Shown here in pieces: positions 49,948-58,424 of a DNA stretch of 64,000 nt. The position numbers and the translations under genes were made by a program. The notes below the pieces were generated by a model. The model worked only from the letters and a program-made list of their open reading frames with translations. It did no database searches and was not told where the DNA came from. Positions within the stretch are counted from its first letter, which is position 1, and each line of letters starts with the position of its first letter. Source of the stretch: Micromonospora rhizosphaerae (GTDB lineage Bacteria > Actinomycetota > Actinomycetes > Mycobacteriales > Micromonosporaceae); NCBI RefSeq assembly GCF_900091465.1, contig NZ_FMHV01000002.1, forward strand, positions 4,030,001 through 4,094,000, read 5' to 3'.

Positions 49948-52140
49948 ATGGCTGGAGATCTCCACATCGCAGAGTGGGTGGTCGTCGAGGAGACCCCGCA
50001 GGCACGGCGGGAGGCGGCGCGGCCCGAGCGCGGCATGCCGATCCACCGCTACGGCCGGGTCGGCATCTACGCCGACACCGCGCGCCGGGCCCGGCGGCCC
50101 GCCGCCGTCGAGGCGCCGGACCTGAGCGCGCTGCCCGGCGGGCTGAGCGAGGTCGAGCGGCTCGGCCTCGCGGCGCTCGGGCTGCGGGAGAGCACGGGGT
50201 ACCGGTCGGCCAAGGAGAACCGCCCGCGCCGGGGCGAGGAGTGGGACATGCCGGACTGCACGACCGTCGTGCCCCGGGCCGAGCCGACCGCCGAGGAGGC
50301 GGCCGCGCCGGGCCGGGCGGCGGCTCCCGCCCCGACCAGCTCCTACCTGGAGGGCACGGTCGCGGTCGGCATCGTCATCGTCGAGGGCCCGACGCCGGAG
50401 CTGCAGTTCTCCGACGCGGAGCGGACGAAGGTCATCGCCGAGGTGCAGAACGGGCTCGGGTTCTACGCCGTGACGAACCCGCTGGCCGGTATCAGCTTCG
50501 CGTACGACATCCAGGACGTCGTGCTCGACCTGCCGGCGGACCCGAACGCGCCGGACCTGGAGGCGCACTGGCGCAACCCGGCGATGGCCGCCATCGGCTT
50601 CAGCGCCGACCCGGCCGGGGTGACCGCCTACGTGGAGAGCCTGCGCGGCAAGTTCGGCACCCGCTGGACGTACTGTGCGTTCTTCACCAAGTACCCCCTG
50701 GGCTGGTTCGCGTACGCCTGGCTCGGCGGCCCGTACCTCGTCATGGACTACAACAACGACGGCTGGGGGCCGGACAACATCGACCGGGTGTTCGCCCACG
50801 AGACCGGTCACATCTTCAACTGCCCCGACGAGTACGCCAGCAGCGGCTGCAACTGCGGCGGGAGCTGGGGGCGGTTCGGTCTGGTCAACGGCAACTGCCA
50901 GAACTGCGCCGCCGAGGGCGGCGTCCCCTGCCTGATGAAGGGGAACTCCTTCGAGCTGTGCGGGTACACGCCCGGGCACCTCGGCTGGGCGCCGCAACTG
51001 GCGGTCCGCGACTACGCCTACGGCGCCGGCGGCTGGCGGGTGGAGAAGCACCCGCGGTTCGTGGTGGACACCACCGGCGAGGGCCGCGCGGACATCGTCG
51101 GCTTCGGCGACGCGGGGGTGTACCTGTCCCGCTCGCAGCCCGACGGCCGGTTCGAGACGCCGCACGTCATCGTCCACGACTTCGGATACGCGGCCGGCGG
51201 TTGGCGGGTGGACCGGCACCCGCGCTTCGTGGTGGACGTCAACGGCGACGGTCGGGCGGACATCGTGGGGTTCGGCGACGCGGGCGTCTACATCTCCTAC
51301 GCCCAGCCGGACGGGACGTACGGCGCACCGCAGTTCGTGGTGCACAACTTCGGGTACGTCGACGACGGCTGGCGGGTGGAGCTGCACCCGCGCTTCGTCG
51401 CCGACATCACCGGGGACGGCCGGGCGGACATCATCGGGTGCGGCTACGCCGGCGTCTGGGTGTCCCGGGCCCAGGCCGACGGCACGTACGCCCCGGCCCA
51501 GTTCGTCCTCGCCGACTTCGGCTACACCTCGGGCTGGCGGGTGGAGCGGCACCCACGGTTCGTGGTCGACGTCAACGGCGACGGCCGGGCGGACATCGTG
51601 GGGTTCGGCGACGCCGGCGTGTACGTCTCGTACGGGCAGGCGAACGGCACGTTCAGCCCACCCCAGTTCGTCCTCGCCGACTTCGGCTACAACTCCGGTT
51701 GGCGGGTGGAGCGGCACCCACGGTTCGTGGTGGACGTCAACGGCGACGGTCGGCCGGACATCGTGGGGTTCGGCGACGACGGGGTGCGGGTGTCGTACGG
51801 GCAGGCGGACGGCACGTTCAGCGCGCCGCAGCTCGTGGTGGCCAACTTCGGCTACAACGCCGGCGGTTGGCGGGTGGAGCGGCACCCGCGGTTCCTGGCC
51901 GACACCACGGGTGACGGCCGCCGCGACATCGTCGGCTTCGGCGACGCCGGGGTCTGGGTGTCCCGGTCGCTGGCCGGCGGTGGCTTCGAGAATCCCGGCC
52001 GGGTGATCGCCAACTTCGCCTACAGTGCCGGCGGTTGGCGGGTGGAGAAGCACCCGCGCTTCCTGGCCGACATCACCGGCGAGGGCCGCGCCGACGTGGT
52101 CGGCTTCGGCGATGCCGGGGTGTGGGTGTCGCGGTTCTGA
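49948..52140 (+). CDS. Signal-less HExxH zinc metallopeptidase fused to a seven-repeat beta-propeller
   Basis: A 730-aa protein. No signal peptide or membrane segment is visible from ATG 49948 (a TTG at 49936 is alternative). Residues ~130-340 carry the peptidase: VMDYNNDGWGPDNIDRVF then HETGHIFNCPDEY, with zinc ligands His284, His288 and probably Asp293, and catalytic Glu285; a Cys-rich loop (GCNCGGSWGR, GNCQNCAAEGGVPC) follows. From ~355 to the end, seven repeats of ~54 residues (GGWRVEKHPRFVVDTTGEGR, ADIVGFGDAGVYVS) of FG-GAP/VCBS type should form a seven-bladed propeller. The aspartates of VDVNGDGRADI are calcium-type loops. It heads a protease-rich region. Confidence 0.88.
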   Translation: MAGDLHIAEWVVVEETPQARREAARPERGMPIHRYGRVGIYADTARRARRPAAVEAPDLSALPGGLSEVERLGLAALGLRESTGYRSAKENRPRRGEEWDMPDCTTVVPRAEPTAEEAAAPGRAAAPAPTSSYLEGTVAVGIVIVEGPTPELQFSDAERTKVIAEVQNGLGFYAVTNPLAGISFAYDIQDVVLDLPADPNAPDLEAHWRNPAMAAIGFSADPAGVTAYVESLRGKFGTRWTYCAFFTKYPLGWFAYAWLGGPYLVMDYNNDGWGPDNIDRVFAHETGHIFNCPDEYASSGCNCGGSWGRFGLVNGNCQNCAAEGGVPCLMKGNSFELCGYTPGHLGWAPQLAVRDYAYGAGGWRVEKHPRFVVDTTGEGRADIVGFGDAGVYLSRSQPDGRFETPHVIVHDFGYAAGGWRVDRHPRFVVDVNGDGRADIVGFGDAGVYISYAQPDGTYGAPQFVVHNFGYVDDGWRVELHPRFVADITGDGRADIIGCGYAGVWVSRAQADGTYAPAQFVLADFGYTSGWRVERHPRFVVDVNGDGRADIVGFGDAGVYVSYGQANGTFSPPQFVLADFGYNSGWRVERHPRFVVDVNGDGRPDIVGFGDDGVRVSYGQADGTFSAPQLVVANFGYNAGGWRVERHPRFLADTTGDGRRDIVGFGDAGVWVSRSLAGGGFENPGRVIANFAYSAGGWRVEKHPRFLADITGEGRADVVGFGDAGVWVSRF

Positions 52141-52148
52141 GCGGCACG

Positions 52149-52189
52149 GGGCGCGCGGTCAGCGACGCGATGTCGCGGACCGCGCGCCC
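52149..52189. terminator. Long hairpin at a convergent gene junction
   Basis: GGGCGCGCGGTC pairs with GACCGCGCGCCC (12 bp) and the interior GCGAC/GTCGC adds 5 bp around a 5-nt loop. It sits right after the metallopeptidase stop (52140) and overlaps the last codons of the convergent BTAD gene (stop at 52159), so one element terminates both. Confidence 0.8.
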
Positions 52190-52947
52190 ACCGGCTGGGC
52201 CCGGGTCGGCGAATGGAGGTCGTGGGCTGCGCGCCTGCCAGGGGTCGGCCGGCGGCCGAAGACGAGGTCGGCCAGCTCCGCGGACGGCTCGACGCCCAGT
52301 TCGTCGACGAGCAGGTGGCGGAACCGGTGGTACTCGCGTACCGCCTCGACGATGTTGTGCTGAGCGAGGTGCACGGCGATGACGGCCCGGTGGGCGCTCT
52401 CCCGCAGCGGCTCGCCGCGCACCGCCTCGAACGCGAGCTCGTACGCGGCGGCGAAGCTCCCACGTGCGGCGAGCCGGAGCGCGACGTCCTCCAGCCCCTG
52501 CAGGCGCAGCTGGCGCAGCCGTTCGCGGTCGAGGAGCACCCAGTCGTCGTACCAGCCGGGCAGCAGCTCGCCGCGCAGCCCCCGCAGCACGCTCGCCGCG
52601 CCGTCGTCGGGCAGCGCCGCCAGGTCGGCCAGCGCGGCGGTGTCCACCCGGACGAAGCCGGCCAGCGCGATGCGTTTCTCGCCGGCGTCGACCAGCCCGT
52701 CGACCGCCCGGTTGCACTGCCAGATAGCGGTGCGCAGGCTGGCGAGGGCGCGTGGCTCCGGCACGTCCGGCCAGAGCGTCCCGGCCACCACCGCCCGGGC
52801 GACCGGCCCGGTCAGGGCCAGGTACGCCAGGAGTCGCTCGGCGTTGCCCACGATGTCGGCCGTGGCCCCGTCGGCGAGCAGCCGGAAGCCGCCCATCAGC
52901 TCCAGCCGGACGTCCGGGATCGGGGACGCCTCCGCCTCGCGCAGCAC
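52159..52947 (-). CDS. AfsR/SARP-type transcriptional regulator with BTAD domain
   Basis: A 262-aa protein. Residues ~15-95 form an OmpR-like winged helix (RLELMGGFRLLADG; ERLLAYLALTGPVARAVVAGTLWPD; ALASLRTAIWQCN), followed by the helical bacterial transcriptional activation domain (ELLPGWYDDWVLLDRERLRQ, ALRLAARGSFAAAYELAFEA, LAQHNIVEAVREYHRFRHLL). No NB-ARC part, so of the short SARP type. It is divergent from the sigma-factor gene and a likely local activator for the protease island. Confidence 0.88.
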   Translation of the reverse strand: MLREAEASPIPDVRLELMGGFRLLADGATADIVGNAERLLAYLALTGPVARAVVAGTLWPDVPEPRALASLRTAIWQCNRAVDGLVDAGEKRIALAGFVRVDTAALADLAALPDDGAASVLRGLRGELLPGWYDDWVLLDRERLRQLRLQGLEDVALRLAARGSFAAAYELAFEAVRGEPLRESAHRAVIAVHLAQHNIVEAVREYHRFRHLLVDELGVEPSAELADLVFGRRPTPGRRAAHDLHSPTRAQPVGARSATSRR

Positions 52948-52975
52948 GTCAGGTAGGAGTCGGCCGCGGCCCGGC

Positions 52976-53048
52976 CTGATACGACGTGGGACAGCACGTC
53001 CAGCACGGAGGGTCCTTGATCCGACATTTCCCCGGCTCGACGTATCAG
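52976..53048. promoter_or_regulatory. Inverted repeats in the divergent promoter of the BTAD and sigma-factor genes
   Basis: CTGATACG (52976-52983) and CGTATCAG (53041-53048) are exact inverted copies 57 bp apart; between them GACGTG-GGACAG-CACGTC (52983-53000) is a 6-bp palindromic pair. CAGCACGTC occurs twice (52942, 52992). These could be binding sites for the BTAD regulator or another factor. The 277-bp gap holds no gene. Confidence 0.4.
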
Positions 53049-53224
53049 ACCCAGGGCCCCGCGCCTCACTGAGGTGTCAGAGCCGGCCAGCGGCGGCGGG
53101 CCGCCGGTCACGCGGCGGTGGACGCCATCGACTGCAGTCCGGAGAATGGGTACCACGGTCACCTCGGACAGGGCCGGGTGGATCGAGACGCCTCAGCGCC
53201 GCGGACGGAGCACGAGGGGCGGGG

Positions 53225-53815
53225 ATGGACCGGTTGCGCGATCACGAGATCGAGACGCTGGTGGAGCGAGTCCGCGCCGGCGACCAGGCCGCCTGGGTCA
53301 CTCTCACCGATCGGTACACCGGTCTCCTGTGGTCCATCGCGCGCGCCATGCGGCTGACCGACGAGGACGCGGCGGACGCGGTGCAGACCACCTGGCTGCA
53401 CATGGTGGAGCGGCTCGACACCCTCCGGGATCCACAGCGGCTCGGCAGCTGGCTCGCCACGACGATGCGCCGGGAGTGCCTAGCCGTCCTGCGCCGACGG
53501 GCCCGGCAGGTGCCGACGGACAGCTGGGACGACGTGACCGACGACGCCGACCCGCTCGACGGCGCGCTGCTGCGGCGGGAGCGGGACGTCGCGTTGTGGC
53601 GGGCGTTCCGCCGGCTCGATCAACCCTGCCAGGCGCTGCTGCGGGTGCTGATGGCCGACCCACCGCCGAGCTACCGGGAGGCCGCCGAGGCCCTGCACAC
53701 CCCGGTCGGCAGCATCGGTCCCCGGCGCCAACGATGTCTGGGCAAGCTCCGCACCCTCATGCGGGCCGCGACATGTGAAATCCCGTCCGCCGACGCCTCC
53801 CCGGGACGGCCGTGA
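53225..53815 (+). CDS. Sigma-70 family RNA polymerase sigma factor (ECF-like)
   Basis: A 196-aa sigma factor: region 2 is LVERVRAGDQAAWVTLTDRY, LLWSIARAMRLTDEDAADAVQTTWLHMVE and RLGSWLATTMRRECLAVLRR; region 4 is LLRVLMADPPPSYREAAEAL and PVGSIGPRRQRCLGKLRTLM. ATG 53225 is preceded by GAGGGGCGGGG. A short partner gene overlaps its stop. In actinomycetes this ECF type repeatedly occurs next to CHAT-domain TPR proteins, as it does here. It would direct expression of the neighbouring genes under some signal. Confidence 0.9.
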   Translation: MDRLRDHEIETLVERVRAGDQAAWVTLTDRYTGLLWSIARAMRLTDEDAADAVQTTWLHMVERLDTLRDPQRLGSWLATTMRRECLAVLRRRARQVPTDSWDDVTDDADPLDGALLRRERDVALWRAFRRLDQPCQALLRVLMADPPPSYREAAEALHTPVGSIGPRRQRCLGKLRTLMRAATCEIPSADASPGRP

Positions 53816-54288
53816 TGCGCCACGACACCGACGACGACCTGCTGGCCCGGCTGCGAAGCATCGCCGCCGAGGTGGATCCCGTGCCCGACGCCGTCCGGCG
53901 AGCGGCGCACGTGGCCCTCGACACGCGCGACCTCGACGGTCAGCTGGCTCGGCTGGTCGCCGACTCCGCCGCCACCTCCCCGGGTCTCGCCTACGAACCG
54001 GTACGGCGAGCGGACCCGGTCGACGATCGTTTCCTCACCTTCGACGGGAGCGGCCTGCGCATCGAGCTGGAGGTCACCGGCGCCGCCGACGGCCTGACGC
54101 TCATCGGGCAGGTGATCGGGGCGCGCCCCGGCGAGTGCGTGCTCGAACACGGCGACGGCCGCCGCGACGTCCTGCGGCCCGACGCAGTGGGGCGGTTCGT
54201 CCTCGACCGGGTGTCACCCGGCCCGATCCGGCTCCGGTGTCGCTCCCTGGCCGACGAGCCGGTGACCACGACCTGGGTCAACCTGTGA
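53815..54288 (+). CDS. Sigma-factor partner protein (anti-sigma-like, soluble)
   Basis: A 157-aa protein whose ATG overlaps the sigma-factor stop (TGATG; GTG 53812 is an alternative). The N-terminus DDDLLARLRSIAAEVDPVPD, VRRAAHVALDTRDLDGQLARL is the helical region common to proteins coupled to such sigma factors; the C-terminal half is beta-rich (RIELEVTGAADGLTLIGQVI; GRFVLDRVSPGPIRLRCRSL). It lacks a membrane segment and the HxxxCxxC zinc motif, so it is not a classical anti-sigma factor. It probably modulates the sigma factor or links it to the adjacent CHAT protein. Confidence 0.75.
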   Translation: MRHDTDDDLLARLRSIAAEVDPVPDAVRRAAHVALDTRDLDGQLARLVADSAATSPGLAYEPVRRADPVDDRFLTFDGSGLRIELEVTGAADGLTLIGQVIGARPGECVLEHGDGRRDVLRPDAVGRFVLDRVSPGPIRLRCRSLADEPVTTTWVNL

Positions 54289-54293
54289 GCGGC

Positions 54294-56924
54294 TCACCGG
54301 CCGAGCGCCACGAACGACAGCGCGGTGGCCACCGCCACGGGATCGCCGGCCACGCACTCGCGGACCCCGTGCAACGCGTCGCCGAAGGACCGACCGGCCC
54401 GGAGCCGGTCGTGGAAGTCGACCATCAGCGGCGCGGCCGCGGCGTCGTTGACCGGCACCACGCTGGCCAGCAGGCTCGCCAAGCCGAGCGGGACGAGCGC
54501 GCTGACCACCCCGAGCAGTTCGTCGGCGGCGACGGGGGCCGCCACACCGGACTCGCAGCTGGACAGGACCAGCCGCCGCGGCGCGTGGCGCAGCCGGCAG
54601 AGGTCGTAGACGGTCAGCGGACCATCGTCGAGCGACACCGCGGAGAAGAGGGGGTTGTCGCTGCGGAAGCTGCCGTGCGCGGCGACGTGCGCGGTCCACG
54701 CGCCGTCCAGCGCGGAGAGCACCGCCTCGGCGGTCGCCCGGCCCTCGGCCAGGACGACCGCGCCCGGGTAGCCGTCGCCGATCCGCCGGACCTCCTCGGC
54801 GCTGCCGCTCAGGCCGGGGCCGACGACCAGGACGACCCGCTGCTGCCGGGGTGCCCCGAGGCGCCCGGCCCGCAACCACGTCGCCGCGGACGGCGCCACC
54901 ACGACCGGCGTCGCGCGCAGCGCGGGCAGCAGCGCCCACGGCACCGCGTGCAGGCGGGCCGGCGGTACGACCACCACGGGCGCGCCGTCGACGAGGGCGG
55001 CGGCCGGGCCGAGCAGCGCCTCCTGCAGCCGGTGCCCGGCGGCGTCGAGGGCGGCGAGCGCCCCGGGCGGCGGCCGCCCGCGCGCCAGCCGGCGCAGCAT
55101 GAACCGTGCGAGGTCCAACTCCCGTACCGCCGAGTCGACCGGCCCGACGGCGCTCATCCGTACTCTGTGCCCCACCACGGTGATCGCGTAGAGCAGCCCG
55201 TCGAGGGCGGTGAGCTCGACGAGGCGGTGGTCGCCGAGCCCGGCGACGAGCTTCGCCACGACGTCGCCGTCGTCGGCCCGCCCCTGCGCGGCGCCGGCCG
55301 TCCGGCGTGTCCTGGACCGGATCGCCGCCTCGAGGCGGCGCCGTTCCTGGTCCAGGCGTTCGGTCGGCGCGTCCGCCACGTGGGCGGCGTCCAGTCGCTT
55401 GACCACGTTGCGCAGGGCGGCCAGCTCGCCGGCGAGTTCGCGGTCGTCGGGCGGACGTATCGCGGGCAGGCTCAGCGCGCTGGCCCGCCATCGTTCGCTC
55501 CACCGCAGCAGCATGCGGGCGTCGCCCCGCCGCACCGCGTGCCGCTCGGCGAGCGCGGCGAGCTCGACGCCGTACCCGGCGGCGTGCGCCCGCAGTTCCG
55601 GGGCGGCCAGGGCCCGCTGGTGATCGCCGGCCGCCGCCAACCCCCGCCGGGCGGCGACGAGGGCCGCGGCAGTGGCACCCCGCGCCTCGGCCCGCAGCGC
55701 ATGGGCCAGCCATCCCGCGGCGTGGCCGAAGGTGGGACCCCGGTGGCGGAAGCGGGCCGCGCGGGCGAGGTGCCGGTCGGCGTCCGCCGGCCGCCGGTCG
55801 GCCGCCAACCGTCCGGCGAACAGGTGCGCCGCCGCCGCCTCCGGCGCCCGCAGCGCGTCCAGCTCGTCGGCGAGCCGGCTGGCCTGAGTGGACAGCCGGC
55901 CGCCGCGATGTCCGGCCGCGTATCGCGATTGAAGCGCGACGAACGATGCCCGGGCCTGCCAGCCGGGTCGGCCCTGTTGGCGGAAGAGGTCGCGCGCCGC
56001 GGCCGCCCGCTCCGCCGCCAGCGCCGGCTGCCCGGCCGCCTGCGCGGCCTGGCCGGCGGCGAAGAGCAGCTCAGCAGTGCTGGTGCCGTTGGCGCCTGCC
56101 CGGACGTGGCGGCGCAGCGCCTCCTCCGTTGCGGCGACGGCCTCGGTGGCCAGACCGGCGGCCAGCAGCACCGCGCACCGGTCGATCGCCAGCGCCGGCC
56201 GGGACGCCCCCAGCGCCTGGTACCGAGCGGACGCCTCGTCCAGGAAGCCGAGCGCGGCGGGAATGTCGCCGACCTGGAACGCCAGGTCGGCGCGGTTGGC
56301 TACGGCGATCGCGGACTCCAGATCCTGTCCGGTGGCCGCGTGCAGGCGCTCGGCCACCACCAGGTCCCGGTCGGCGCGCGCGGCCTGCCCGAGGGCGGCG
56401 TACGCGACGAAACGGTTCATCCGGGCGCGGGCCTCCCACACCGGGTCGCCGCCGCGGCGCAGCACCCGAATCGCCTGGCGCAGATCGGCCAGCGCCTCGT
56501 CGTAGCGGCCGAGCACCCGCAGCAGGTGGCCTCGGCGGGTCAGGGCGCGCCCGGCATGGACCCCGGTGCTGTTCGCCACCGCCCGGTCCAGCATTTCGAG
56601 GCCGGGTGTGCTGCGACCGGCGAGACCGAGGGTGACACCGAGGGTCGCCTGGACGTCGACCAGCCGCTCGACCGCCCCGGACCCCTCGGCGAACCGCAGC
56701 GCCCGGCGCAGTTCGGCGATGGCCTCGTCGTGGCGGCCGGCGTCGCGCAGCACGATGGCCCGGACCTGGCAGGCGACCGAGGCGGTCGCTGGATCGGGCT
56801 GCCCTTCGAGCAGCCGCGTCGCCGCCGCGAACGCCTCGGCGGGACGCGACAACGCCAGCGGCAGCAGGCGGTCCGGGAGCCCCGCAGGGGCCGCCCGCAC
56901 ATGGTCGCCGGCAGGTGACACCAC
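54294..56924 (-). CDS. TPR-CHAT caspase-like protease
   Basis: An 876-aa protein without signal peptide. Residues ~25-560 are TPR-like helical pairs (DEAIAELRRALRFAEGSGAV; EALADLRQAIRVLRRGGD) forming a sensor superhelix; the C-terminal ~300 residues are a CHAT domain with the catalytic pair His750 (VAAHGSF) and Cys790 (LSSCESG) of clan CD proteases. CHAT-TPR proteins are caspase/separase relatives that cleave partner proteins upon activation. It is convergent with the sigma-partner gene (6 bp apart) and divergent from the S8 peptidase gene (43 bp). Its likely targets are neighbouring gene products (inference). Confidence 0.9.
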   Translation of the reverse strand: MVSPAGDHVRAAPAGLPDRLLPLALSRPAEAFAAATRLLEGQPDPATASVACQVRAIVLRDAGRHDEAIAELRRALRFAEGSGAVERLVDVQATLGVTLGLAGRSTPGLEMLDRAVANSTGVHAGRALTRRGHLLRVLGRYDEALADLRQAIRVLRRGGDPVWEARARMNRFVAYAALGQAARADRDLVVAERLHAATGQDLESAIAVANRADLAFQVGDIPAALGFLDEASARYQALGASRPALAIDRCAVLLAAGLATEAVAATEEALRRHVRAGANGTSTAELLFAAGQAAQAAGQPALAAERAAAARDLFRQQGRPGWQARASFVALQSRYAAGHRGGRLSTQASRLADELDALRAPEAAAAHLFAGRLAADRRPADADRHLARAARFRHRGPTFGHAAGWLAHALRAEARGATAAALVAARRGLAAAGDHQRALAAPELRAHAAGYGVELAALAERHAVRRGDARMLLRWSERWRASALSLPAIRPPDDRELAGELAALRNVVKRLDAAHVADAPTERLDQERRRLEAAIRSRTRRTAGAAQGRADDGDVVAKLVAGLGDHRLVELTALDGLLYAITVVGHRVRMSAVGPVDSAVRELDLARFMLRRLARGRPPPGALAALDAAGHRLQEALLGPAAALVDGAPVVVVPPARLHAVPWALLPALRATPVVVAPSAATWLRAGRLGAPRQQRVVLVVGPGLSGSAEEVRRIGDGYPGAVVLAEGRATAEAVLSALDGAWTAHVAAHGSFRSDNPLFSAVSLDDGPLTVYDLCRLRHAPRRLVLSSCESGVAAPVAADELLGVVSALVPLGLASLLASVVPVNDAAAAPLMVDFHDRLRAGRSFGDALHGVRECVAGDPVAVATALSFVALGR

Positions 56925-56967
56925 TCAAGTCTAGAAACGCATCCCCAGCCGACCGAGGAGGCAACCG

Positions 56968-58344
56968 ATGGGCGCAAGCGGGCAGGAGATTCAGTGGGAG
57001 CTGCTGAAGGGCGCGTTCGCCGCGGCGGGCCGACCCGTCGAGATCGGCGCGGGCCGGTGCCGCGACGCCGACGCGGAGTTCCTCTACGAGGCGGGCCGGC
57101 TGCTCGTCCGCGAGGAGCATGTCGCGGCCGTGCGCGACATCCTCGACCGGCTCTACCTGCTGCCCGGGCGGCGGCGCCCGGAGCCGGAGCGGGAGACGGC
57201 GCAGGGCCGGCCGCGGCCGACCGAGGAGCCGGTGGTGGAGCCGGTCATCGCCGGAGTACGGGCGATCCGGCTGGCGTTCCGCGACCGCGACGACGACCTC
57301 CGCGGCTACGACACGATCCGGGCGTTGCGGCTGCTGCTCGACGGCGGAAGGGTCGAGGTCGTCGACCCCTCCCGCCCTGACGAGCGCCGGACCGAGGTGA
57401 TCGAGGGGTTCGGGACCGGCGCGGCGTCGCTGAACCACGTGGTGCACATCTCGGGCGACGCCGCTGCCTGCCCGGCGGTGGAGCCGGAGCCGGTGCCCGC
57501 CGGCAGCCCGCCGGACCCCGGCTACGCGTTGGACCGGGGGGCCGGCGAGGGCGTGAAGGTGGTCATCGTGGACACCGGCCTCGACCCGGAGGCGGCCGTC
57601 CGCAGCCCCTGGCTCGCTGGGGTCACCGGTCAGCCCGACCCGGGCGTCGACACAGCGAATCACACCCTCAACGAGTACGCGGGCCACGGCACCTTCATCG
57701 CCGGAGTGGTACGCGGCGTCGCGCCCCGGGCCGAGGTCCACGTGCGATCGGTGATCAACTTCGGCGGGGGCGTCCTGGAATCCGACCTCATTCAGGCGCT
57801 CGACGCGGTCCTGGTATGCGACCACCCGGACGTCATCAGCATGTCGGCCGGGACCTACGCGTACGACGCATCCGGCATGCTGGCCTTCCAGGCGTTCCAC
57901 GAGCGTCGGCTGAGCCACCACAAGGGAGTCGTCCTCGTCGTGGCGGCCGGCAACGACGCCGACCGCAAGCCGTTCTGGCCGGCGGCGGCGCCGTACACCG
58001 TCTCGGTGGGCGCCCTGGCGGCGACCGGCCGGGGCCGGGCCGGCTTCAGCAACTTCGGCGGCTGGGTCGACGTCTACGCGCCCGGCCAGGACCTGGTCAA
58101 CGCCTTCCCGACCGGCACCTACACCTACCGGGAGCCGCCCTACGACAACCCGCCCCGGGTCGAGACGTTCCACGGCATGGCCCGCTGGAGCGGCACCTCG
58201 TTCAGCACCCCGGTCGTCGCCGGGCTGATCGCGGCGCGGATGTCGCGGACTGGCGAGAACGGCCGTACGGCCGCCCGGTCCCTCATCCGCAAGGCGCGCA
58301 AGCAGGCACAGCCCGGCGTCGGCGCGGTGCTGCTGCCCGAGTAG
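56968..58344 (+). CDS. Signal-less S8 (subtilisin-like) serine peptidase
   Basis: A 458-aa peptidase with AGGAGG before ATG 56968. No signal peptide. An N-terminal domain of ~185 residues (IQWELLKGAFAAAGRPVEIG; ALRLLLDGGRVEVVDPSRPD) precedes the subtilase domain with Asp202 (VVIVDTGLD), His240 (YAGHGTFIAG), oxyanion Asn329 (VVAAGND) and Ser411 (WSGTSFSTPV). All four key residues are present. The N-terminal domain may be an inhibitory or recruitment module. Divergent from the CHAT gene across 43 bp, so the two are likely co-regulated. Confidence 0.92.
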   Translation: MGASGQEIQWELLKGAFAAAGRPVEIGAGRCRDADAEFLYEAGRLLVREEHVAAVRDILDRLYLLPGRRRPEPERETAQGRPRPTEEPVVEPVIAGVRAIRLAFRDRDDDLRGYDTIRALRLLLDGGRVEVVDPSRPDERRTEVIEGFGTGAASLNHVVHISGDAAACPAVEPEPVPAGSPPDPGYALDRGAGEGVKVVIVDTGLDPEAAVRSPWLAGVTGQPDPGVDTANHTLNEYAGHGTFIAGVVRGVAPRAEVHVRSVINFGGGVLESDLIQALDAVLVCDHPDVISMSAGTYAYDASGMLAFQAFHERRLSHHKGVVLVVAAGNDADRKPFWPAAAPYTVSVGALAATGRGRAGFSNFGGWVDVYAPGQDLVNAFPTGTYTYREPPYDNPPRVETFHGMARWSGTSFSTPVVAGLIAARMSRTGENGRTAARSLIRKARKQAQPGVGAVLLPE

Positions 58345-58385
58345 GAAAGGCGACACTCCGGCGAGGTATCTGACCGCCGGCATCC

Positions 58386-58418
58386 GCCTCCATTCCGGTA
58401 GCGAACGGAAATGGAGGC
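58386..58418 (+). promoter_or_regulatory. Hairpin that sequesters the ribosome binding site of the nuclease-fold gene
   Basis: GCCTCCATTCCG (58386-58397) pairs with CGGAAATGGAGGC (58406-58418) with a single-base bulge. The right arm contains the GGAGG (58413-58417) used by ATG 58425. It could act as a translational brake or as a partial terminator after the S8 gene. Confidence 0.6.
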
Positions 58419-58424
58419 ACCGCC

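Noticed and set aside
51010..52137. Seven ~161-bp repeats considered as satellite or mobile DNA
   Set aside because: In-frame protein repeats of a beta-propeller.
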